In this document: positions 9,730-20,080 of the stretch, one piece after another | How the letters are laid out: every line of letters begins with the position of its first letter | How positions within the stretch are numbered: position 1 is the stretch's first letter | NCBI GenBank assembly: GCA_029531795.1 | Contig: JAPEIS010000002.1 | Location: 2,294,001-2,358,000 of the forward strand | Reading direction: 5' to 3' | Length of the DNA stretch: 64,000 nt | From: Sclerotinia nivalis | Lineage: Eukaryota > Ascomycota > Leotiomycetes > Helotiales > Sclerotiniaceae | Position numbers and translations under genes: made by a program | The notes under the pieces: generated by a model | The model's input: the letters and a program-made list of their open reading frames with translations, nothing else | Told to the model about the DNA's origin: nothing | Database searches by the model: none

Positions 9730-12312
9730 ATGGGTATTCAAAAGAAACATGGTAAAGGTCGTCTTGATAAATGGTATAAACTTGCCAAGGAGAAAGGATA
9801 CAGAGCCAGAGCTGCGTTCAAATTGATTCAATTGAATAAAAAATATGGCTTCTTGGAGAAAAGTAAAGTTTTGTTGGATCTTTGCGCTGCGCCTGGAGTA
9901 AGTACATTCTTTTAACATATGTCGTGGCTTCGCTAACTTTGTGATAAGTCATGGTGTCAAGTCGCAGCAGAGACTATGCCAGTGAGCAGTTTGATCGTTG
10001 GTGTGGATCTTTCTCCCATTAAACCAATTCCTCGAGTTATTACGTTCCAAAGTGATATTACGACCGAGAAATGTCGCGCGACTATTCGTACACATTTCAA
10101 ATCCTGGAAGGCAGATACAGTGTTGCACGACGGAGCTCCGAACGTTGGTACTGCTTGGGTTCAAGATTCCTTCAACCAAGCGGAGTTGGCCCTTCAATCG
10201 TTGAAGCTTGCAACGGAATTCCTCGCGCCAGGCGGTACTTTTGTTACAAAGGTTTTCAGGTCCAAAGATTACAATAGTTTGCTCTGGGTTTTCAATCAAT
10301 TGTTCACCAAGGTCGAAGCAACGAAGCCTCCCTCGTCCAGGAATGTTTCCGCGGAAATCTTCGTTGTGTGTCAAGGGTTCAAGGCGCCAAAGCATCTTGA
10401 TCCCAAATTTGTCGACCCTCGACATGTTTTCGCAGAACTCTCCGATCCCACACCCAATAACGAAGCCAAGGTTTTCAATCCCGAAATCAAGAAGAGGAAG
10501 AGAGATGGTTACGAGGATGACAATATGACACAATTCAAGGAAATTCCAGCTAGCGAGTTCATACAAACAACCGATCCCATTGCTATTCTTGGTAGCATGA
10601 ATCGACTGAGCTTTGTTCAACCGCCAAATGGAGATGTAGCTCTAGCTGCACTGGATAAATTACCAGAAACAACGGATGAAATTCGTAACGATTGTGCAGA
10701 TTTAAGAGTGCTTGGAAGAAAGGAGTTTAGAAACCTTTTGAAATGGCGTCTGAAAGTACGAGAAAAGTTTGGATTTGCTACCAAAAAGGGCGCAAAGGCG
10801 GAGATGGAAGAGGTAGCTGAGGTAGAGGATATGGATGAGGAGCTAAAGATTCAGGAAGAACTACAGGCTATGAGCGAGAAGGAGAGTGCACGTAGAAAGC
10901 GTGAAAAAAGAAAAGAAAACGAGAAGAAGCAAAAAGAGATCATTCGGATGCAGTTACATATGACAGCACCAACAGATATTGGCCTAGAACAAGCAGGACC
11001 AAATGGTGAAGGATCTATGTTTGGACTGAAAGCAATAGATAAGGCGGGTGCTGCAAATAAGATTGCGAAGGGAAAAATGGCGATTCTCAAAGAATTGGAC
11101 CCTAGGAAAGAGGATGGTGGATATGCTTCGGAAGAGAGTGAGAGCGACGATGAGCAAGATCGACTTGATAGGGAGCTTGATTCGATGTATGAGATGTACC
11201 AGGAACAAAAGTCAAGTGCCGATGCAAAGTTCCGCGCCAAGAAGGCAAGGAAGGAGCATGAAGATGGTGACTGGGAAGGGTTTTCGGCGGAGGAGGCACA
11301 AAGCGACGACGATAATCTGGAGGAGGATAGTAGTGATGAGTCTGACGAAGAAGGACCTTCCAAACAATCTTTGTTGACGGATCTGGAACGAAATGAGAAG
11401 AGCGCTAGTGGACTCTCGAAAAGGGCATCTCAATTTTTCGATCAGGATATCTTCAAGGACATTGGAGGTATACCTGAAGAGGAATCTGAGGAAGAAGTCG
11501 AAGAGGAAGATGAAGAAGTTCAAGTCGACCTTGACAAGCTTATGAAGGACAGAGTGGTTGAAGAGGAAGAAGAAGACGAGATCATGGAAGAAGCTCCCGA
11601 AGCAAGTGACAGCAGTGATGATGAAAATGGGTTCGAAGTCGTAAAACGCAGAGAGGGCGAAGCACAATGGGAAGATGAAGAACCCAAAAAGGATGGACGA
11701 TTAGGTATGTAGTTTTCTAGCCTATTGACCTTACAGTTACTAACATAACCTTCCACAGACATCGACATCATCACAGCCGAAGCCATGACCCTCGCCCAGC
11801 AAATCGCCTCTGGTCAAAAATCCATGCACGACCTCGCCGATGAAAGCTTCAACAAATACGCCTTTAAAGACCGCGATGGTCTCCCCGACTGGTTCCTCGA
11901 TGACGAAGGCAAACACGATAGACCGCATCGACCAATTTCGGCCGCCGGGGCAGCAGCCATCAAAGAAAAGCTCCGAGCTCTGAACGCCCGACCGATCAAG
12001 AAGGTGCGAGAAGCCAAAGACCGCAAGAAGTTCAAGGCAGCGCAACGACTTGAGAAATTGAGGAAGAAGTCTGCATTGTTGGCTGATGAGGAGGGCATGA
12101 CTGAGAAAGAGAAAGCGAACAGTATTGGGAAGTTGATGAGTAAAGCAGCGAAGAAAAAACCAAGGCAAAATGTGAAGGTTGTGGTTGCTACAGGTGGTAA
12201 TAGAGGAATTGCGGGCAGACCAAGGGGTGTTAAGGGTAAATATAAGATTGTGGACGCTAGATTAAAGAAGGATGTTAGGGGTCTGAAGCGGGCGGCTAAG
12301 AAAAGGAAGTGA
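9730..12312 (+). CDS. SPB1: 27S pre-rRNA 2'-O-methyltransferase Spb1 (FtsJ type)
   Basis: Three exons, 9730-9897, 9949-11704 and 11759-12312, with introns of 51 and 54 nt (GTAAGT and GTATGT donors), give 825 residues, the usual Spb1 length. The N-terminus [20 protein letters not shown] is characteristic. The FtsJ/RrmJ methyltransferase domain spans about residues 22-215: AdoMet motif DLCAAPGSWCQVA crosses intron 1 (from residue 50), with [22 protein letters not shown] and [11 protein letters not shown] supplying the K-D-K-E catalytic set. A central Spb1 domain, long acidic stretches ([21 protein letters not shown]) and the basic C-terminal Spb1_C domain ending in KKRK follow. The enzyme methylates the A-loop of 25S rRNA during nucleolar 60S assembly. 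It shares a divergent promoter with the Cdt2-like gene. Confidence 0.95.
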
Positions 12313-12998
12313 TCTAATTTAATCAGTGCGGATGGATGTTGGGAATGGACATGTGTTTGTTGTACAATACATTGGGAAGCAAATCTATTCAAGTGTTCAG
12401 GGACCCACGATTCGGAGAAAAAAACCAAACAGCAAAACATAATGTTGCAAAGGCTATTCGACTGTCAAATGTGAATTGGACTTTGAAGAGTGTTATGAGG
12501 CCAACTAGTTGGGTGGGCGTATTCAATTTTGGTGTTCGGCTTTTTCTCCCGATCGCGAGTGGGCATAACAGTATATTTGATAAGCGTCATGGTTTTAACC
12601 TCGCCTTTGTTCGCATGAATTGTTAAACATCGTCCGAAATGTTCGATTTGCCAAATATGCTGCATTATGTATAGCAAAATTGTAGTAATCAATGACCGGG
12701 TCTTCGGACCCTTGATCTACACTTTTCCTCCAGACTGGATACATATAAACATGAGTATACGCAACTCTCATCATCATGGTTCGTACAATACAACTACTAA
12801 AGCAAAGGCGCCTCGACCCACTCCTTGTAAGATTTGTATCTCCTCTGGTTCCATGAAAAGCAATCCCCGAGATCATCCTCAACTCCTGTTCTCCTATTAT
12901 CGCCCTTTAAATCATATACTCGTTAAATCTGTAAGCCCAAAGCAGAAAAGATCTATGAACAAAAAAAAGAACGCATTATTTCAAATTAATATTGACCT
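12313..12998. other. Spacer between convergent SPB1 and GH16 genes; contains repeat copy D
   Basis: The two genes converge here. The first part is the SPB1 3' UTR and includes repeat copy D (about 12412-12567). No coding frame with motif support was seen, and the rest carries no recognised structure. Confidence 0.55.
12412..12567. repeat. Copy D of the dispersed inverted-end repeat, downstream of SPB1
   Basis: The core GTCAAATGTGAATTGGAC then TTTGAAGAGTGTTATGAGG spans about 12463-12500, followed by an arm GGTGTTCGGCTTTTTCTC (about 12531-12548) that aligns with the TGGTGTGCGATTTATTTCGT arm of other copies at roughly 17 of 27 positions. A matching, weaker left arm lies near 12414-12437. It is oriented opposite to copies A and B on the plus strand and may be transcribed within the SPB1 3' UTR. 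Confidence 0.65.
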
Positions 12999-14239
12999 TT
13001 AAAGTAGGATCATGGCGATCACAGAAATGACAACGAAAAGTGGTATCGAGCTAAGAGGTCCTGCGGTTGCTGCCTTAGTAGCTTCACTTTTTCTGTACAC
13101 AGTCTGATTATTCGTCTCATTCTTTTGATTGCTAAAGAAATATGTACTTGCTGAAACATTACCATTGGTCCCCTCCGGATTCGGGGCCAACATCTGGTCT
13201 GGAATGGCACAAATGGCGTTTGCGGCACTGGGGTCCTTGCAGCGCCTTGTCAGGGCTGTCTCACGCACCGAATCCGAAGAATTAAAGTAGGCTTTCACAT
13301 AGCTGATAGAGATAACGGCATCCTGTGGTGGCGGACCTGACGACCACAGTGGGTTGCCATTGCTCCATTGTGTGATAATCATATGACCAGGCGATGTCGG
13401 GACTGCTGTGCTGTTCATCTTTGCCAGAATCTGTCCATCAGCATAGAATATGACGTTTCCAGGGATAAAGTCGATGCGATATTCATGGTAGCCGGTAGTG
13501 GGGTTGAAGGGAAGGTTCGCCACAACGTAGTTACCTGTCACAGCAGCGTTGTAACCGGCCTGCACTGATTGCACTGACTGTAGAACAAGATTGACAGGAA
13601 ATGTATTGTTATCAGCGTTGAATTGAGAAGATAGAAACTCCATATCAATTTCTTGGCTGTCGTTGAAGTACTGAGTTGTAATTAGTATTTGCTACATAGT
13701 TGTTCCCGAATTTATCAAGAATAGCTTACCCAAAAGAAAGCTGAACATGTACCAGGAGTCAAAGTCAGCTTCATAGCAGCTCTATATGTTCCCCAGAGTA
13801 AATCTTCACGAGCTGAATCCATCTCCGCAGTCTGAACAAATCCATTGGCAGGATCTCCTCCACTGACAGTGAGTTGCACACCAGGATCAACACCAAATTC
13901 CCCATTTCCAGACCAGGTATTCTCATCAAGTATAGGATTCGACGTGACTTGCTCAATACTGTAGTTCATGCCGTAAGGACCGCGTCCAGCGGCAGCCGAC
14001 ATATTGAATTGCTGTCGTCTCCAGTCGGTATCTAGAGTGATATTGGGAATATGTAAGAAGTCCGACTCGATAAGGTCAGTGAAGATGTAGGGTTTCAAGG
14101 AATCACCGATGGAGGAGGAATAACCGCATTCACAATCTGCAGTTGCATAGCTTGCGAACGACAGGGCCATTGGGAGAATGAACCTCATTTTTGAAAATCG
14201 CATTGCGAACGATGGTGGGAAAGAATTCTTTTGCGACAA
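12999..14239 (-). CDS. Secreted GH16 family glycoside hydrolase, probably GPI-anchored
   Basis: Two exons, 14239-13730 and 13670-12999, joined over a 59-nt intron (GTAAGC donor, AACTCAG acceptor), give 393 residues. The GH16 catalytic motif EIDME is at residues 177-181, just after the splice junction, with preceding GTCSAFFWYFND. The fold continues with GYHEYRIDFIPGNVIFYADG and ISYVKAYFN, typical of the lichenase/laminarinase-like beta-sandwich. A signal peptide is present; the most likely true start may be the Met at codon 13 or 18, since MRFILPMALSFASYATA is the hydrophobic stretch. A Ser/Thr/Asn-rich region with several N-glycosylation sequons precedes a C-terminal hydrophobic tail (PLFVVISVIAMILL), the pattern of a GPI-anchor signal. 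Such enzymes act on cell-wall beta-glucans, either in remodelling or digestion. The exact substrate cannot be read from sequence. Confidence 0.9.
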
Positions 14240-16022
14240 ATGATATTATGATTGTGTGCAGTCAACTGGTGGTACAACGAAAACAAACCAGTATCGTCCC
14301 TTGATGTACAAGTTATATGGTATTATCGAAAAATTGAACTGTGGTTGAAATGAAAGTGAATGCTCATCTATCTGTTTACTGAACAGGACATGAAGTATGA
14401 GGTTGAAAGGAAAAGAGTGTGTGGGTTTGAAATTGATTGAAAATAGTCTTTACCAGATAGATTTACATCGGAAGATTACTATGGTAGAGTTGAGGAAGTG
14501 GTCGTGGCTGTAAAGAAGAGGGGTTGGCGGGGATGATTCGTTTGGAAGAGAAGGTGGGCAGCAGTAGTAGAAGAAGAAGAAGGAGGAGGAGGAGGAAGAG
14601 GTCTCTCTGAAGAGAATGAGTGCATCCAGAACGAGTCAATTAATCTATGAGAAAGAAGGAAAGAGGGAAAGAGAGATGGTGTAATTGGTGTATTGTGTTC
14701 AGAGTGAAGGAAAGAGCAAATCTAAAACACTGAAGCACGGTGAAAGAAGTAGGTAGGGAACAAATTTTACCTACCAAAACCCAAAACACCTTAAATTACT
14801 TACTCTGATTTAATAGTTATTAGATGAGTACTCTAGGTAGGTAAGTGCTACTAGGTTAGGTATTTCTATGCGTGTGTCCGATGAAGATTCTTATTAATCG
14901 CTAGGTAATCAAACGCAATGCAAGATTACCTTATACCTAGTAAAACAAATGCAGAAACAAAACCCCCTTCACGTTATACTCACTCCTCACGTGCTTCCTC
15001 TTTTCTCTTGCACCGCCAATATTTGATTGTCAAACTCAGAGTCGAGATATTGAAATTGAAGAGCGTTATGAGGTCCAGTTATTTAGTAGGTATATCATTT
15101 GGTTTGCGATTTATTTCGTCCATTTCGAAACGGTTGAGGACTCACACTTGGATGGAATGAATCAAGTCCACCATCGCGACAGTTCGCTTTATTCGCTCTT
15201 CTGTTATATCCAGAGAGATTTTCAATCGACTTGAAGCATTCATCATCCGCCACGTAGATTATGTTCACGTCATGTTTCACTGCACATTGAGTATGCAATG
15301 CTCAGAAGACAAGTTATAGGAGTAGACATGTAATATCGATTGATAAGATGCTGAGATACTGACTATCTGTACATACACGATCAGTGCTGTCCCGATCCCC
15401 ATCAGGCGACATTAAATCTTTCTGTGCCCAAGCCGCCTAAGTTCTCAAGTACCAACCAACCAATTCCAATTTCCGCCTCACCGGCATGCAAATAAAATCC
15501 ATCAAAACTTCAATCGACGCATCAAAACGTTTCGCAAGACCTATGACCAAAAGAGCTTGAGAGAGAAAAAAAGCTTAAAAAAGAACAAACTCAAAAACCA
15601 GATGTATATCGAACAAGGTATCTGAGGTGAAATTGAGGACCAGAGACAAAAACAATTAATAAGTGGTAGTGCTAATAGGACAAGGGCAGAAACAACACCA
15701 GTGGGCCAGCCATGAGTATGAGTGTAGAGACATTAGGTGCGCCAGGGCGCGTGATATGAGACGAAAATGAAGAAAAGCCCAGTATGCCCGACCAGCCCTG
15801 TATTGTTGCCCGTAACCCCTTGAAAAGAAATGCTCATGAGAAAAAAGAATACGAAAGTAAAATCGCTATATGCAAAGAAAGGGAAAAGAAAATGCCAAAG
15901 ATAAACCGACGACCCTCGCCAAAACCAAGAGTGTGAGGTGAAAAGAGATGAGGGATATCAAAACCGAGTCTATCAAGGAAAAGAAATAGGAAATCATAGC
16001 AATCATTAAAGAAAACTCAATC
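14240..16022. other. Intergenic region: GH16 promoter side and 3' side of the C2H2 factor gene
   Basis: This 1.8-kb spacer contains a purine-rich trinucleotide stretch (AAG/AGG type, about 14563-14601), GTAGGTA/CTAGGT-type short motifs at 14750-14870 and repeat copy C at about 14990-15130. The part beyond 15600 is A/G-rich and probably the 3' UTR of the downstream minus-strand gene. No further gene was recognised. Confidence 0.55.
14990..15130. repeat. Copy C of the dispersed inverted-end repeat
   Basis: The core TTGAAGAGCGTTATGAGG at about 15055-15072 is followed by TCATTTGGTTTGCGATTTAT and TTCGTCCATTTCG (about 15095-15127), aligning closely with the right arm of the family. The opposite arm is only weakly visible. 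It lies in intergenic DNA upstream of the GH16 gene. Confidence 0.65.
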
Positions 16023-18665
16023 TTAGTACACGCTATCATCAGCGTCATCCATCCCCTGAGAGATCATGGAGGGTGTTGACACGTCCGAAGCTTCGATGTC
16101 ATCCTCATAGCCCACGAGGGCTTGAGAATGAAGTCGAAAGGATTCTCCCATAAGTTTTGTGATTCTACACATGTTAGCATAATGGCTATTTTGGTGGTGA
16201 ATGTTATGACTTACCCCCAGACGACAACTTCATCAAGCATGCTACCCCAGACACGAGCGACTGTGGAGCTAAGCTTGGAGCTATAGCCAACAGAATCATC
16301 ATCAAAGAGAGCTCGGATCTTGTTGTGCATGGCCGTTTCCTCCTCAGTTGGAGGCTCCTCGTCATTTTCCAGGCGATAAAGCCACAAGCTGAGGATTACC
16401 ATGAGATCTAAGCCACAAAGAGGATGCTCGATACTCCAGTTGGTAGCAGAAGTCCTCGCAACCCAACGAATCCCTTGAACGGCTGCCGTTTCGATGCAGT
16501 TATAGCACTCTTGAATGACCTTGATCATCTCGCTGGATCTCTTAACCTTATCCCTAGCATTTGACATGGCAGCAGCGACTTCATATGAGTCGTGATACCT
16601 CAAAACCTCTTGGATTGACTTGAGGTCAACCTCAAGACGAGCTTTAGCATTACGGAACAGGGCCATAGCATTAAATATCAATGGATGTCCTTTGTGAGGG
16701 GCGTTGAGTGGAACTGAAACGATTTCAGGTTCACAAAGGTCAAGCGACTTCTCCCATGTCTCCAAAGCGAGTCGGAGTTTGAATTCCAGGACCATGTCTT
16801 GAAGTGCTTCCGGACTGCGCTTGTGGTACCAAATCTCGAGAAAGAGTGCATTGATCATAACACGAGTTGCAAAAGCACTATAGCGTAAGGATTCACCCTG
16901 GAACAGATTGGCATGCGCTTCCATGAATGATGGGATTTCAGCAGCTTTGAGGTGCTCTCTCCAGGTAGCTTCGTCAGAAACGTTGAGGTTCCACATCGCT
17001 TCGGTCGAAGGAAGTTGCAGATCCTCAAATTCGTTGAAACTGATGGCGGGAGTATGGTTGTAGGTCAGCGTCAGTAATCCAAAGAAGATGTATACCGCAT
17101 AGTACGTTCGTCGACAGCCTTCATCTTCTACCCATTCAGATCGGGTAGGCGCAGCACCTTCTCGAGCATCGGTGCGAAGCTTTAGCTCGTAACGGTTACC
17201 GGCAACCATGTTAGCAAGTAAACTCTTGATTGAGCAAGCCCATTCCAACCCTTTTGGGTCTCCACTCCAGCTGGCGAAGATCATGTTGAGGAGCGAGCTT
17301 TGCATGGTCCACAAAGGACACTTGCGTGAGCTGAAATTTTCCTTGTTTTGCAAAAATTGGTTCACGAGAACCTTGGAACCAATGTGCATCATGTATGCGT
17401 GGTCTTGATCAAAGGCATAAAGAGCACCAATGGATAAAACCGCAAGCAGAAGTGGTGGCGAAACTTGCGTAGGTTTGAAGGTTGAGGGATGCAAGAAAGG
17501 GAGATGATGATGAAACAAGCTGAAGTAGGTCGAAAGGAATCGGTTCAAATTCGCCAAGGGGGGAAGACGAAAGCCCTCTGGGATTGCTCGCTCGCTATCA
17601 TGGCCACGGATATTGTCCAAGATAATATTGCGTTCATCATCACCCATAACTTGAGGTGCTCTCATTGCTGCTGCTTCGGAACGGGGTTGCATTGGGGACA
17701 GTTGCGGAGTGGAAGTTACTGAAGGAGGTAACGAGTCAATCATCGACTGTAACGCGGGGACGAGTCCATTGTAGCTTGATGACGCCTTGTGTTTAACGAT
17801 GGGTGGAAGCTGGTTTGGATGAGGCTGCATCGAACTGCCACTTGTGAAAGACGCATGGGAATCTTGGGAACCAGAAGCACCCGAGGTAATTGAATGAGAC
17901 TTTGGCTCCGTCACAGACTGCGGCATGAAAGAGTCCCACGGGACCTGAGGAAGCGAAATTGCACCCGAAGGATATGTGACGGATGGTTCCATGAGCGGAG
18001 TTCCATTATGAGTGAAAGCCATTCCAGGTCTATTCTCATATGGGCCTACGCCTGCATTGCGCATCGCCGCAGTAGCTTTGTGGTGAAGGTCGGTCATCAA
18101 CATAGCGGCAGTCTCTAGGTCAACTAATCCATCGCTACTGGCCTCGATCTGTTCAAGGGCCGATGTGTCAATAGCGATAGCTGATTTAGCTGAGCCCGAT
18201 ACAACAGATGCCTTCGGGCCGGCACGTCGCTTTACATCGCTATGTAAAGGAACACCGCCGTCTTTAGCGTGTACGGTCCGATCATGTCGGAGCAACAAAT
18301 CGCGTCGCACAAAGGTACTTCTACACTTCATGCACTTGAATGGGCGCTCCTTAGTATCTGCGATAACGATGTTAACATAATATTTAATTGTCGCGATGGA
18401 AAATTGAAAAGGAATTGATGGTTGTCGCAATTCGGTGTCGATGAATCAACCACGCGATTCGATTCAAAGAGGGGAAACTAAAAGGGGTGTAAGGAACATC
18501 AAAAAACTTACGTGATCTTTCATGTCTACTACGATGTTCGCTCCTGCTGAAAGCTCTATTACAGAACTGACATTTGTACTTCTTCTCTGGAGCGAGGGGC
18601 GACTTCCGTATTGTTGACGTTGATGATGCTGCCGTGGGCAAAATATTCAAGGCTGCGACAGGCAT
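16023..18665 (-). CDS. C2H2 zinc-finger transcription factor with fungal-specific transcription factor domain
   Basis: Three exons, 18665-18512, 18357-16215 and 16164-16023, give 812 residues. Two adjacent classical fingers lie near the N-terminus: finger 1 uses C32, C35, H48 and H52; finger 2 uses C60, C63, H76 and H81, joined by the TKERPFK linker. A long Ser/Pro/Gln-poor to mixed disordered linker (about residues 85-290) follows, then a helical fungal_trans-type regulatory domain from about residue 315 (LNRFLSTYFSLFHHHLPFLH) to about 620. The C-terminus ends DDADDSVY. This architecture occurs in AmdX/ADR1-like regulators of fungal carbon and nitrogen metabolism, but I cannot assign an ortholog. 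Intron 1 (154 nt) splits finger 1 between its last Ser and the final zinc-binding His. The start ATG at 18663-18665 gives the only N-terminus with an intact finger. Confidence 0.88.
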
Positions 18666-19446
18666 CGTGTTCGAGGATCTCTTTTTTGAGTGGATTACAC
18701 GCTTCGCAATCGATTAAGCTTCGAAATAGATTCACAGATCGATGGTTGAATATCGACTGACTCGCGAGAAGGGGCGTAAGGCTTAAAGTGTGTAATGCTT
18801 GTTGTATATATTGTTCATTTGGTTTGGTCTGATTGTCATAGATGGTTGTTTTGTGTATTGATAACAGAAGCCAGAGGGAATTGTAATGAGCGTAGAATTA
18901 CGGGGGTCGCGTCGACGAAATATCGAGATATTCAAAGATTCAGTTTTGATTTTGATTTTGATTTTGGCAAAGAGGAATTAATAAGTAATGTGAATCATTA
19001 AAATCACAAAATAGTACCTGGTAGTTGGGGAAAATTTTGATAAGAAGAAACAAGAGTGTGTGATGAAAGATGATGGAATGATGGAATGAATGAGGGGTGA
19101 AAGCTGTTAAAAGAGAGGGGAGAGGGGAGAGGGGGAGCGATTGAATTTTAGTGAGAAAGGAAAGGAAAGTTAGTTAACTAGTAGGTTAGTAAGTTAGTAA
19201 GTTAGTAAGGTTTGTAGGTTAGTAGGTAAAGTTGTGGATCGTCCAAAGAGAACCCGCCAAGTTAGTTGTGGATTTTCAGGGAGAAAAAAATTACATTATT
19301 CTTCAATAATAAATTGTACTTATGATAGCTAACCTCAAATTCGATAATACGAGAAGTTATCTACTACTTAAGATAGATTCAGAAACTTTATACCGAATAC
19401 CGTATACTGCAGTGCATACTGTCATGTTCATATCATTCATATCATA

Positions 19447-19485
19447 TCATGTACTCTCCAATGTCCCAAGTTGAATTCAAATATC
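19447..19485. repeat. Copy E (core only) of the dispersed inverted-end repeat
   Basis: The stretch ATGTACTCTCCAATGTCCCA followed by AGTTGAATTC aligns with ATAGCACTTTTCAATGTCCC of copy B in the same orientation. Outer arms could not be traced, so only the core is annotated. Confidence 0.4.
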
Positions 19486-19828
19486 AAAAATAATCCCTTA
19501 GACTTATTAGATATCTATCTATCTTTCTTACTTATATTGATTCCTTTATATTCTAATTCAGATTTGATGAACAAATACTCTCTATTGTTTAAATGATTTA
19601 CCTAGAACACCAGATCATCGAATCTTGAAAGAAGTACCGATAGTAATAAAAGTGTACCGGTACCTAATAGTATTGTATGCACAAGTACTATATATCTTAT
19701 GTATTTGTTGATACATCGCGCGTGAAGAAGTACTCCGTAGATAGAGTGGGAATTATACCTAGATGAGCTAAAGCAACCCGCCACCCCCCTTTGATAGATA
19801 TTGTTAACATTATTACTACTGGGGTTTC

Positions 19829-19918
19829 TTTTTTTGTTTTTGTTTTTGTTTCTGTTTCTGTTTCTGTTTCTGTTTCTGTTTCTGTTTCTGTTTTGGTTTT
19901 GGTTTTGGTTTTGGTTCT
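19829..19918. repeat. Compound hexanucleotide microsatellite (TTTTTG / TTTCTG / TTTTGG)
   Basis: Three related 6-bp motifs follow one another: TTTTTG units, then about seven TTTCTG units, then several TTTTGG units. The open frames crossing it on both strands (Leu/Phe or Asn/Arg repeats) are artefacts of the repeat. Confidence 0.9.
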
Positions 19919-20080
19919 GGTGTTTAGTATCATATTCATTATTTCGGAATCTCTTCTCTGAAAATAATAGCAGCACTACTAGTTAATTCGAGAGCCATGA
20001 ATGAATGGATGGGTTGAATCAAAATATTAATTAGTTCTACGTACAAGTTCAACCAACCTCAACTGGACTGTGCACTTCCT

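Larger units (their letters stand above)
18666..20080. other. Long promoter/intergenic region rich in simple repeats
   Basis: No gene seen. It holds (GATTTT)-type repeats at about 18944-18966, GTTAGTA-type repeats at about 19171-19226, a diverged repeat copy E near 19447-19485 and a hexanucleotide tract at 19829-19918. It is probably the promoter and 5' UTR of the C2H2 factor gene in its first part. Confidence 0.5.

Noticed and set aside
10851..11363. 170-codon Ser-rich minus-strand frame inside SPB1
   Set aside because: It mirrors the acidic Glu/Asp-rich coding stretch of SPB1 and has no independent signal.
18825..18850. Possible further copy of the dispersed repeat (TCATTTGGTTTG match)
   Set aside because: Only 12 bases match and no core sequence lies at the expected distance.
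19602..19986. Asn/Arg/Lys or Leu/Phe repeat proteins on both strands
   Set aside because: They are translations of the hexanucleotide microsatellite.
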